A stretch of DNA of 64,000 nt, taken from NCBI GenBank assembly GCA_947685225.1, contig CANTUV010000007.1:10436501-10500500 (forward strand), in the 5' to 3' direction. The position numbers and the translations under genes are program-made. This document shows, in pieces, positions 13,164-24,109 of the stretch (its first letter is position 1; each line of letters opens with the position of its first letter). A model generated the notes under the pieces. That model had not been told where the DNA came from. It made no database searches and saw nothing but the letters and a program-made list of their open reading frames with translations. The DNA is from Garcia nutans (Eukaryota; Streptophyta; Magnoliopsida; Malpighiales; Euphorbiaceae).

Positions 13164-14060
13164 CTAAGTCCACCAAAACAACTGGAAATATTGAATGCAT
13201 AGAATCTCAGAATGAGATTAGCACTTTGAAATTACTAGGTTCGTCCCTTGTCCAAACTTTACCAAGTTGTATCCAGCAACTCTAATCACCAGACACCACA
13301 AGCAGTAGATAGCTTAACAGCGTTAATTCTGTTTAACAAACAAAACATAAAATCATACTTTTTTTGGCATACATAATTGGCCTAGCTTAAGCACTAAATT
13401 CAATATAAATTAATAATAAAAAGCATAATCCAAAAATATAACTTCTTTTTTCTTGGTTTCATCAAGAACCCAGAAAAAAAGAATAAATAAAAACCCATCT
13501 TCGACGGAAATAACGAGGAAATTGCCAAAACTAACCATAAAATTTGAGAAGAATACAAAGACTCGATCTCAACTCTACCGTACTACTTACAAGACCCGAA
13601 AAATCAAACGCATAAAAACTAAAAAGGGGGAAACAGTTTCAGACTTTCAGTCAACCAATCACTAAAAGAACTAAACCCTCGATTGCAAACTGAGAAATCG
13701 TGTTTCATTTTCTTTTCCTCTCAGTTTCCTAGCAGCCAAACTGATTAAAATCAACTATTACTCACTGAAAAGCAAAATAAAACATTTTAAAAAAAATTAA
13801 CAGATGAACAAAGAATCGATCAAACAAAGCCACAAAATTAAACCCTTTGAACAAGAAAAATCAAGAGTATAGAAAATTACATAACAAGCTCTGGGATGAG
13901 CAGAAGACTGAAAACCCCCCAAAAAATTGAAAACGTTGACTACACTTTCAAAGAACTGATTATAGAAACCAAACAACACATCAACTGAAAGAGAGAGAGG
14001 ATCTTACCAGTTGGGATTGTAGCAGAGAAAGAGAAAGAAGAGATGATAGACTGTAAAACG
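13164..14060 (-). other. 5' UTR and leader intron of the RING gene
   Basis: On the minus strand a leader exon ends at a strong donor (CCCAACTG/GTAAGATCC, intron starting at 14007). An acceptor (TTTCCAG/T) lies at 13182, leaving only 18 nt of leader before the ATG. The resulting 5' UTR intron is about 826 bp. Transcription probably starts somewhere in 14020-14200, where the sequence is CT-rich on the minus strand. Confidence 0.6.
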
Positions 14061-14199
14061 GCGTCGCTTCAGGTGGAAAATGGAAGTTTACGTTGTTTTT
14101 TTTTTACTTTTTTTTGTGTGCGTTTGGGTGCTTTCGTTTTTTAAAGAGGGAAGATGAAGAGTCAGCTTTCTTCCTCCACTTGCTTCGTTGTATAGTCCG

Positions 14200-15618
14200 C
14201 GAATCTTACATATTTTTCTGATATTTCTCTAATTCTCTCTTACCTTTTTCTTTTTTGTAAATGTCTGTTGTCTCCCAAAATAAATAGTTATTTTCTTTTA
14301 TTTATTAATAATTAGTTTTTTTTTGAACAATTTATTAATAATTAGTTAACATTAAAATATATCTATCAGAAAATGTCTTACTTTAATAAAATATATATAT
14401 CTTCAGCCAATAAAAAATTATTCATAAAATAATAATAATAATAAAAATAATTTTATTAGTTGAATATATATATAATATATCTAAATAAAAAAATTTCTTA
14501 ATTTGTAGTGACACAAATATTAATTTTTTTATTTTATATATATATAATTTAACAAGAAATGAATATTCTTATTTATTTAATTAATTTTTTCTTAAATTAT
14601 ATATATTAATATGCTTAAAACTTTGTTTTTCAATTTTTTATCCTTAAATAAATAAGACACGTCATAAAAAAATTAAAAAATATAATTCAACTTAAATATA
14701 TATTTTTAAAATTTATTCTATATAAATACAATTTAAAATAATTAAATTATTTAAAATTATTTGACTTCATATATAATTTAAATAATTCAATATTATCAAT
14801 TAATAAAATTTAGTTTGGGAGCCAAAAGTATTATTATTTTTATTTAGCTATTATTTTATATGCAATTTTTAAAAAATAAAATTAATTTTTATGTTTTAAC
14901 AAAAAAAAAAATTTTAATGAAGTGAACCATAGTCTTGCTAGTGTGACTTTATATTAACAAATGTTCGTACTGTTGATTACAGCAACAAAAGGCAATAATT
15001 TTATTTTAGATGTATCGAGAGTTCATCGGCTCAAATTAAAAAGTTTTTTTTTTTTTTGCAGTTAAAAAAATAAATTGAAATTTTATTTTAATAATATAAC
15101 TAACTTTTTAAATTTTTATTTTAATATATAACTAATGATAATATCATTGGCAGTATCAATAGTACTCCAATTTCACTGAACCTTGTTCTCTACAGTAATA
15201 TATCTACACTAGTGAACATTTTGTACGGTAATTTGTCTGGCAGTGGTAATATTACATATTTATCCTCATTGGCACTTGCGTGTCGCATTTTGCTTTATAT
15301 TCTTTTTAGATCCAATTGGCAAACGACATATATATACATATATATATATTAAATTATAAAGATTAAAGAATGATAAACACTTTTTAATGTTTTTAGGGCA
15401 TATTTAGTTTTGTTACGGAAGCTCGAGATTTTTAAGTTTGAATCTGACTGCAACGGCAACGCCCGCCTAAAAAAATAGAAATAACCAGTGAATTCTCCTT
15501 TTGCTTTTCCTTTTTATTTCAAAAAAGTTGAATATTTATTGTAAATTACTACAAACTTGGAATAGACTAAAAATTTAAATTCAAATATGATTTTTTTTTA
15601 GCAAAAATAAGATAATTA
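14200..15618. other. AT-rich intergenic DNA
   Basis: Simple AT-rich sequence with short AT and AAT runs (for example 14405-14470 and 15330-15350). I see no gene or clear element ends. Confidence 0.4.
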
Positions 15619-16149
15619 TATTAAAAAGACTAAATATATATATCATCCTCTAAACTAATTTTAATTAATCATTTTACATCTTTAACTTTTAATTTAACTA
15701 TTTAGATATTTCAACTTTACTTTTGACTTATATATTAATCTTTATTTTAATATATTAATCACATTTTAAAGTAAAAAACATCAGTTTGTAGAACACGTGC
15801 CTTCAGATATAAAAAAAAATATAAAGTCAAGAAAATTCAGTATACGGTGGCTATGTATTATTGAATAAAAAATTTAAATGATGTGGCAAAATCATCACTT
15901 TTTATTTTTTTATTTTTTTTTTATGTTTGTTATACAGTGACTATATTTAATTTTTACAGCTTGAATTTTTCAAAAATTTTGTAATTTCAATTAAAAAACC
16001 CTTCCACAAATAAGATCAATAAGAAAATATCGTTATATCAAATAGATTAACATAAAAAATTTACACTTTAATTTCAACTTCGCTTTTCTAATTTTGTTTT
16101 TTTTCTTCTTTCACTTTTTTGAGTTTCTTCTTCATTTTCTTAAAAAACA

Positions 16150-16610
16150 AATAGATTCTGTGTATTATTTTTCTCCCGATGAGGAGATGGTAAAGCTACG
16201 TAATGGGCCAATGATGGAGAATCGAAAGAGGAAGATTGGTGCCATTGTTGAAGATGGGTATGGATATGAAAATGAGAGTTTTGGCCATTGAAGAACTAAA
16301 GGATCCATTTAGCCTTGAAGCAGGTTTGTGTCTATTTGGTTAGCGACAAATCAAAAGAATTTTTTTTGGTTTTTTTTTCTCCCTAGAAACTTCTTGCTTT
16401 TTTTACTCCACTGCTCACCCAAGGCTAATCTTAGATTGTACGAGTAATTACAGCGGTCAACTTACGATCAAAGATGGAAAGGGAGAAGACTGTGTTTGGT
16501 TACCAAATTGAATGAAGAGGAGAAGATTGCAGGAAAACTTGAAAATGATCTTAATCGTGAATATTACAGTGATTTATCACTGGTTTGAGCATTTTTTATT
16601 TGAAAGATTC
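16150..16610 (+). pseudogene. Exon-like fragments inside the long-TIR element
   Basis: Two coding-looking pieces are visible. About 16170-16315 can be read as a charged peptide (including MMENRKRKIGAIVEDGYGYE, or in another frame MRVLAIEELKDPFSLEA) and ends at a donor-like GCAG/GTTTGT. About 16465-16590 reads as a frame with RRLCLVTKLNEEEKIAGKLE and a following acidic run. Codon texture and complexity differ sharply from the surrounding AT-rich DNA. I do not recognise the parent gene and no complete ORF is present. Confidence 0.4.
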
Positions 16611-16989
16611 ATTACTTCTTAAATTACTGGTTTTATTAAGTTTTCTGTTTAGTTTTCTTTTTGTTGTGTTTTGTATTATCTACCTGTTTGCATTTGTTAG
16701 TGGCCTTGCTGCATCTCAGAAGCTGAGTCTAAAAAAAAAATAAAGTTTCTTTTAAGCTTTTGGATCAATCAAATGATATACAGTTATTTTAAGAAATAAT
16801 TTTAAATTACTATTTTTCTCTAAACAAAGGGTGTTATGTTATTTTACAAATTAATGTAGCAGATTTCTCTCTAAATAAAGGATATTATTGTCATTATATA
16901 ATCAATATAGCAGAGTTTAATATATTTAAGCCCGGAAAAAAAGTACGACGCACGCACACTATCATGACAGCAAACAAGTAACAAATGGT

Positions 16990-17461
16990 TAGGGGGTGTA
17001 CACGAGCCGGGTCGGGCTAGATTTGACTCCGGCCTGGCTCAATTTTTTTTGGGCTGTATTTTGTAGCCTGTGGTCCGGCCCGAAGCCCGGTCGGACATGG
17101 CCACTTTCGAGTCTGGTCGGGCCTGGCCGGGTTCAAGCCGGCCTAATTTTTTGAAATTAAAAAAATAATGAATTTTTTTAAAAATTTAATAAAATTTACC
17201 TATAAATATTACTTTAAAAATTTATTATACTAAATTATATCTAATAATATATAAATTATTATATCAATATTTATATATAATATTTTAAATTTTTAAAAAA
17301 AATAAAAAAAAATTAATATCTCCCGGCTATAGAATTTTTATCTCAACCCAAAACCCGACCCGAGCATAGCTCGGGTTAGACTTTAAAACCCTTTGCCCGA
17401 CCCTAGTATGGGTTAGGGCCGGGCTGGATTGTTCGAGCCACGGGCTTCATGTACAGCCCTA
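16990..17461. mobile_element. hAT-type MITE, 472 bp
   Basis: The element begins TAGGGGGTGTACACGAGCC and ends in GGCTTCATGTACAGCCCTA, giving imperfect terminal inverted repeats. It is flanked by 8-bp direct repeats differing at one base (CAAATGGT 16982-16989, CAAATAGT 17462-17469), as expected for hAT. Both ends are rich in CGGGCC-type words around an AT-rich core. A related 469-bp element lies at 54674-55142. Confidence 0.8.
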
Positions 17462-17567
17462 CAAATAGTTATGAAATTAGAAGTTGAAATATCTAAATAG
17501 TTAAACAAAAAGTTAAAGTAGTAAATTAACTAATTGAGACAAGTTTAGAGTGCTATGTATATATTTA

Positions 17568-17655
17568 GCTTATTAAAAATAAACCCATAATACAATACTA
17601 TCTCCATCTTGGCTTATTAAAAATAAACCCATAATACAACACTATCTCCATCTGA
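17568..17655. repeat. 44-bp tandem duplication
   Basis: Two adjacent copies begin GCTTATTAAAAATAAACCCA at 17568 and 17612 and are nearly identical. The duplication overlaps the right flank of the long-TIR element and makes the exact edge of that element's target-site duplication ambiguous. Confidence 0.85.
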
Positions 17656-17893
17656 GTGTGGAAATCAAATTGCAATCTTACATCAAACAAGAAAAAGCAG
17701 AGACTTCAATATGAAAGAGAGGAACCCATAAAAGCAAAGATTTTTTTTTCAGTAAAACAAGAACATAACACATAGGCTAGATGAGTGTTTAATTGGCCAA
17801 TAAAAAACCCCAACACATAATAAAAATGGAGAATTAAACTTATATCTATAGTGTCAAGAACTAAAATTAGAGAAAATCCTTATTGGGAGTAAT

Positions 17894-18062
17894 CAGGTGA
17901 GGTCGGGTGAGGGCTGACGATTCTCCTGACCGGCTACCGGCGTGCATTTTTAAGGTAAATTTCTACCGGCTGGAGCAACAAAGGTGGAGGCCAAGCCCCC
18001 CAGGCCCCCATCCCCTTCTTAAATTTTGCCCCCCTCTCTCTAAGAGGTTGGTTCCGCCACTG
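17894..18062. mobile_element. Small hAT MITE, 169 bp
   Basis: A perfect 8-bp direct repeat GGAGTAAT (17886-17893 and 18063-18070) flanks an element ending GGTTGGTTCCGCCACTG. Its left part, GGTCGGGTGAGGGCTGACGA, matches the reverse complement of 61430-61480. The two elements therefore belong to one family inserted in opposite orientation. The left terminus has lost most of its TIR. Confidence 0.75.
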
Positions 18063-18385
18063 GGAGTAATAGAAAAACAATAAGCTGAGACTCCAAAGAA
18101 AATCGAAGAACATGAAAAGTAATCTTCTTAGTAGGAAATGGTTTAACCAAATCTAAAAAAACTAACACTCTGTTTGGATTTGGGATATGGAAGGGAAAAA
18201 GAGAGTAAAATAATAGAGGGTGGAGTTGTATCCCCATTTGAAAAATCATCTAAAGTTAAGTAAAGGGGAAGATAATGAGAGATATTCCCCTTCTATAACA
18301 ATTTTTTCTTTATTTTTCTTACACCCTAAATTTAGGCGTAAGGATTAAGAGGATAATTTAATTTTTTTTATTTCTTTTTTACCCT

Positions 18386-20132
18386 AATAAAATAAAGCTA
18401 ATCTAATTAAATAGTCATCCACATATTTCATAACACTTCCCTTTGGACGACTATCCTTATAAATATACCTTGTTAAAATCTTACTAAGAAAAATTCAGTG
18501 GGATAAAAACTTAACGAAGGAAAAAAAAAGTACAGTATTCATAGATAACTTCCCATTAAAAATACATCCAAATAAGATATTTTAAGCAAATACTTCCCAA
18601 CATTATATACATATCTTTTGAAGATTGATATTAATAGTGTCTTTGTGAATAAATCTGTTGGACTGTCACTTCAACGAACTTTGCAAACAGCGACTTTTTC
18701 TTCCTTCATAAGTTCAAGAGTGTAAAAGAACTTTAGTAATATATATTTAGTCTTGTCACCTTTTATGTAGCTGTTCTTGGTATACACAATGCATGCTGCA
18801 TTATTTTTATGTAATATTATTGGTTTGTTGATTTCTAATAGGTGATCCACAAGTTTCTCTAATATGTTTGATTATAGTTCTCAACTATACATATTCACGA
18901 ATAGCTTCATAAATGGCTAATATTTTTGAATGATTTGGTGAAGTATCAGTAATTGTATGCTTCATATATCGCTATGATATATTAATATTATTACATGTGA
19001 ATACATATCAGATGTGCCACGTATATAGCATGGAACATGTTTCACTCCATTTCAATGCATTTTAGTTGGTGTAGAACTAAACCTTGCAAAATAAGTTAAC
19101 AGCAAAAATAATATATAGTATTGTATTGTTAGCAATATATAAAATTATCCATATTATACTGAGATATGATACTTCATGACAAAAAATCTCTTTATTATTT
19201 TTTTATGGGAGAAAAGAATCTCTTTTTACATTAAGAAAACTATTAGAGTGTTTAATTGATAATATTTATCCATACAAAATTATTTCAAGATGTTTCAATA
19301 TATTATTCTTGATGAAAATAATTTCATTTGACAGATACTCAACTTGAAACCAATATAAAATTTTATTCTTGCAAAATTCTTCATTTCAAATTTCTTCTTT
19401 AAATAGTTTACAGTAATTAAGATCTTTTCTGGAGTTTTCACTATATCATCATAAACTGCTACTATAGTAAATTATGAATTTATCTTGAGCACAATATAAA
19501 CTGCAACAAATATTATATATATTGTAATCTTAAAATATTTCTTAATAATTCAATATGAAGGGCTCTGATACTATTTGTAAATAAAATTCTAATTATCAAT
19601 CTAATCAAGATCAATTATGAAATCATCAAAAAATATAAAATGTGTAAGTGTACCTTAATTTAAGAGATATAAAAATTCTCTTAAAAAAATTAGATATTGC
19701 TCTCTTCACTATTATAATTTAAAAAACCCTAATCATCAATCTAATCAAGATCAATCATGAAATTATTAAAAAATATAAAATGTGTAAGCGTATCTTAATT
19801 TAAGAGATATAAAAATTCTCTTAAAAAAGACTAGATCTTACTCTTTTTGCTATAATAATTTATAGAGGCTATCGTGCTGATAACGTATTGTAAATAAAAG
19901 AAGAGAGAAGATAAATAGAGAATAAAAATTAAAGAAATCTCTTTATTATAAATTTTCTATTTTGCACCACCTATAACGAGGGTATATATAGTGATGTAAG
20001 TAAAGTATAGATATGAATAAAATATTACAACTATCATCAAATTAAATCATAATTTAAATAGGAAAAAACTAATCATAATTTTGATAGAATAAAATTAATC
20101 TAATTAAGTAGTCATCCACATATTTCATAATA
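18386..20132 (-). mobile_element. Truncated copia-like LTR element
   Basis: The sequence ending CATATTTCATAACA at 18435 matches the end of a right-hand LTR (about 19886-20132). The left copy is cut at about 18386. The polypurine tract CCAAAGGGAAG (minus strand) sits at about 18436-18446, next to the left LTR. The minus-strand reading of about 18600-19480 is a decayed copia RT/RNase H region full of stops. A primer-site-like CGTTATCAGCACGA lies just inside the right LTR at about 19872-19885. Confidence 0.6.
19590..19868. repeat. Tandem duplication of about 140 bp
   Basis: Two successive copies (about 19590-19729 and 19730-19868) share ATCAATCTAATCAAGATCAA, AAAATATAAAATGTGTAAG and TTAATTTAAGAGATATAAAA. 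They lie in the leader region just inside the right LTR of the truncated copia element. Confidence 0.85.
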
Positions 20133-20950
20133 ATTATTTATTTTTAAAATAATTAAAAATAAAAATAAAATAAAGTTAATAACATGAAGAATAAAACCCA
20201 TAAGTAAACGAAATCTAGAAAATCAATCAAATATTCAATGATCTAAAATCCACATCGTCACATTTTGCAGTCTTAAAGCCACCATCATTGCACCCAGTAG
20301 TCTAGAAACCACCACCATCATCGTCGCACCCAACACAATCTAATCAAAAGCTTTTGAAGATCAGAAAAGATAAACAAAAATCAAAACTAATAGTGGAGAT
20401 TTATCACATTCACTTATCGTTCAGCATTTGAAACAAAAATTGCAATGAAATTGGATGAATTCAAAAATATATTAAAATCAAATTTGGAGTCTTTCCTTAA
20501 AGCCAAACAATATTATTACCCTACCCAAAATTCCAAAAACACATAAGTTAAAAAAAAGGAAAGGTAAAATCAAAAGGAATAATGGGTAATTGGAAAATGG
20601 TAACCGATAAAGCATCTTAGCAAAGAAAAACAGCCAACAAAGACAAATTTTAAACTCATCTTCATCTCTTTTTAATTTTAAAATTTCTAACTTTTAACTT
20701 TTATTATTTAAAAATATATATTTTAAATTCAGTTTTATTTTTTAATGCCATGTTATATATATTTAACAAAAGAAAAAAAAATGTGTTAGCTTTTCAGGTC
20801 AAGAAAGGGAGCCTAAAAAGTCCATTTAACTAAAATTTGTGTATAATTAAGTTCAATTTTTTTAGAGACTAATGTATATCTTTGCGAAAACTTTAAAAGA
20901 TGCACCTTCTCCTTAAATGTGTACATTATCTATTATGTTCTCCCATGGTT
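20133..20950. other. AT-rich intergenic DNA
   Basis: No gene is seen. About 20270-20340 is briefly rich in ACC/ATC words (CCACCATCATTGCACCCAG), but no open frame extends from it. Confidence 0.35.
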
Positions 20951-20955
20951 CAACC

Positions 20956-22946
20956 TAGTGGTGGAATCAGAAATTTACTGAGGGGGGTCAAAATTTACAC
21001 AGAAAAAATTACAAATGAGTTCACAATAAAATTGAATATTTAATATTACAATATCAATAGTTCAATAATTAATTTGTACTATTACATTGACTACGACTAA
21101 GAGACGATAATATTATCCTACGAATCTGCATTTTTTAAAAATATTGCATAACAGCCTCATTTTTAATTTTTTAAAAAATATCTCTCTCCATATAACAAAC
21201 TAAGCAGTCGGTCAAAATTCATCTTCCATCTTATTTTGCAAATCCGTCTTGATAATGTTTATTGCTGAAAAAACTCTTTCGACAGTAGTAGTTGTAATAG
21301 GTAAGACTAAAGCTAACTTGGTAAGCAGATATACTAAAGGAAATATAGTGTCATGACATGTCTCAACCATTTTATGAGCAAGAGCTCTAATGTCATCAGG
21401 GTTAGAGAAGGCTACATTTCTTCTTATATCAGCAATGTAGGTCTCAAGTTGTTCTTCAAGTATCATCCGATCGGTGATAAATAAATCTTATAGATATAAT
21501 TTAGCGAGACGAAATAATTTGGATAGCTGAAAGTTGGAGAATGAGTTTATAGGAGAAAGGCAAGTAATGCATAAAAATAATTTCGTACTTAATTCTGCAA
21601 AGACATTTTCCATTTCTTGAGCAATGAAATCAATAACCTATAATTTAAATGAAATAACATTAGGTTATAGCATAATAAATAGTTAAATATATTATTAATT
21701 AAAAAAATAGTACCTGGCAAAATATTTTCACTCGAAAGTGATGGTAATAAGTAATTGGAGTACCAACACGCTTAGATCTTAGATAACCTGTATTATCTTA
21801 TATATTAGGCATTGTGACATCATGATCTATACAAAAGTCATTAGCAACTTTCAATAATTTATCTCATCCATCATCCTTAAAGCTTTGCAATGCTTGTTTA
21901 ATAGTTGCAATCAAATGAATTGCATTAACAATATTTTGATCATTTTTTATAAGGCTTGAGATAAATTATTTGTCATTTCTAAATATTTTCTATCAAGAAA
22001 GCAATAAAAATAAATTCATAACTTCTCATTTTATCAAGCAAGCTCACAACTGTCCCTCAATTTCTCATATCAGAACTATCCTCAAAAATATTCTCAAGAA
22101 CCTCTTTTACAGGTGACCATATAGAGAGAAGACGCACAATTATTTTGCAATGAGAACACCAATGCATGTCACCAGGTCGAGTTAAATTTTTTTTCTTGAT
22201 GCAAGCCTCTTCCAGTTTGAATATCACCACTTTCTAGACGCTAAACTACTTCATCATGTTATTTTTAATGGAGAACATCCCTCCTTTTATATGAAACTCA
22301 AATAATGTTTGCAATCATTATAGCATAATAAAAAAATTACTTACAAATATATTGCTCCTTGCTGTTACAATAAGTACTAATTGGAGCTGATGAGTGAAGC
22401 AATGAATGTACCTTGCAGAGGAATTTTTATTTAAAATCAGGGTCTTTAACCCGTTGAATTCACCTCACATATTAGAAGCTCCATCATAACCCTGACTAAC
22501 TCTACTTATTAACGACCCATGTTTCGTCAAAAAATTATCAAGTGCACTTTTTAAAGACAAAGCAGATGTATAACTACGTGTACTACTCCAATTAATCGCT
22601 CCACCACTTGTCTCAATTTATTAACATATCTCAATACCATAGGCATTTGCTCTTTTACTAAATTATCTCAAGCCTCATCAATTAATAAAGAGCATAAATC
22701 ATCTCCAATATCATTAACAATGGCTAGTGTAATCTCTATAGTACAAGCACTCACTATTTTCTTTTAGATTAATGAAGAAGTGAGTTGATTATTTCTAGGA
22801 GCATTTAAGTTAACTATATTCCCAATATCAATATTGTGTTCACTGTACCAACTAAAAAATAAAAAAAAATTACTCCGATTTGCTGAATTCACTGACTCAT
22901 CATGACTTGAAAAGCCAACCCTTAAACTAGAAGAAAATGAATACAA
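20956..22946 (-). pseudogene. hAT transposase relic (ZMYM1-like)
   Basis: The minus-strand frame 21212-21466 contains the hAT C-terminal dimerisation signature: a LVYLLTKLALVLPI stretch, then TTTTVERVFSAINIIKT and a KMEDEF end. Further minus-strand fragments as far as about 22946 look like more of the same ZMYM1/DUF4371-type protein, but many stops break them. The left border carries TAGTGGTGGAATCAG, close to the CAGTGGCGGAGCCAG end of the small MITE at 61341. I did not find the matching right end. Confidence 0.7.
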
Positions 22947-22974
22947 TTAACAATAGAGGTTAAACGGGTGCTGT

Positions 22975-23400
22975 AAATAGAGATAGACATAATTCAGTTA
23001 ATCGAATGTAGATTAATTTAGTCAGTTCGGTAAAAAAATTTAGATTAATTTAATTTTGATTCGGTTAACGATTAACTGATTTAGTTTGGTCGGATAACAA
23101 TTAATAATAAAAATTTTAAAATAATTTTTATTTAATTATTTATTTAATTCTTTAATTATATAAATTTTTATTATAAATATATTTTTATTACAAAATAAAG
23201 GTGTATTTTGTTTATTTTTTTAAATAAATTTAGTTTAGTTATTTAATTATATTAATATTTTTATTATAAATATAATTTTTTATAATAAAAAAAATTCAAT
23301 CAATTCAATCAATAAAATTAGTATTCAAAATATTCATTTAAAGTTGAATTCGATTGATCAGTTAACAGATCGATCAATCGAATATCCACCATTAACTGTT
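22975..23400. mobile_element. Possible TIR element with GGTTAA-rich ends
   Basis: The left part (ATAATTCAGTTAATCGAA) and the right part read in reverse (TGGATATTCGATTGATCGA) form a loose inverted repeat around an AT-rich core. No target-site duplication is seen. Confidence 0.3.
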
Positions 23401-23830
23401 AATATAATAATTGTTATTTGGTTGATGGGAAATCATATAAAATATGAATTAAAAAGAATATTAAAATCTCATAACTCGATCTTTTACCCTTATTTTTTTT
23501 TATGAGTTTCTTGTTAAAACTTCACAAATCAACTTCTTTATATCCACTAAAAGATAATGATCGGATTTATTCCCATAAATTAATTTATTTTTATTTTTTG
23601 AGAAATGAATTATTATTAAATAATTAATTAATTGATAGGATTATTACGTAATTTGAAACTCAATATTTTTTTATTTATAATTTTTTCCTCTCAGTTTCAA
23701 GGTTTGTTTCAAATTAGAGAATAAAAAAAGAATAAAAAAAAGAAAAAGAACAGAAAAGAAAAGAAAAAATTTGTGAAGAAAATAATTAACTAAAAGATGT
23801 GCTGAAAAAATATATATTTCATATTTTTTA

Positions 23831-24103
23831 CTTCATTCGTCCCGCTAAAATTATTGTTTTTATAAAAAAGATTATTTTTATCAAATTATCATTTTATACA
23901 ATCAAGAAAAGTTAATTAATTTTTTTCAATTATACCTTTATTATTAATGACTTAATTAATAAATTGAAAGTATAGTATTAATGAATTTATAGAGAATATT
24001 TTAGTCCATTTAAAATAATTTTATATAATATCTAGAAAATTTAATAGTTTTCTTAATATATGAGTATGAGCTAAAGGTAATAATTTCAGTGAGATGGAGG
24101 GAA
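23831..24103. mobile_element. Stowaway-like MITE
   Basis: The left end CTTCATTCGTCCCGCTAAAA and the right end read in reverse, TTCCCTCCATCTCACTGAAA, are inverted repeats of the Stowaway type (CTCCCTCYRTCCC-like). TA dinucleotides flank both sides (23829-23830 and 24104-24105). Confidence 0.6.
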
Positions 24104-24109
24104 TAGTAT

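Larger units (their letters stand above)
15627..17570. mobile_element. Long-TIR DNA element with exon-like cargo
   Basis: Roughly 100-bp terminal inverted repeats (15627-15740 and 17470-17570) align by eye over nearly their whole length. They share CTAAATATATA, CTCTAAACT, a TTTAACT block and TTTAACTATTTAGATATTTC. The 8-bp repeat TATTAAAA flanks both sides (15619-15626 and 17571-17578). A hAT MITE (16990-17461) is nested beside the right TIR; without it the element is about 1.46 kb. The interior is unique, higher-complexity sequence with coding-like stretches and no transposase. Long TIRs carrying gene fragments are the mark of Pack-MULEs, but the duplication here reads as 8 bp rather than 9, so the superfamily is open. 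Confidence 0.65.
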
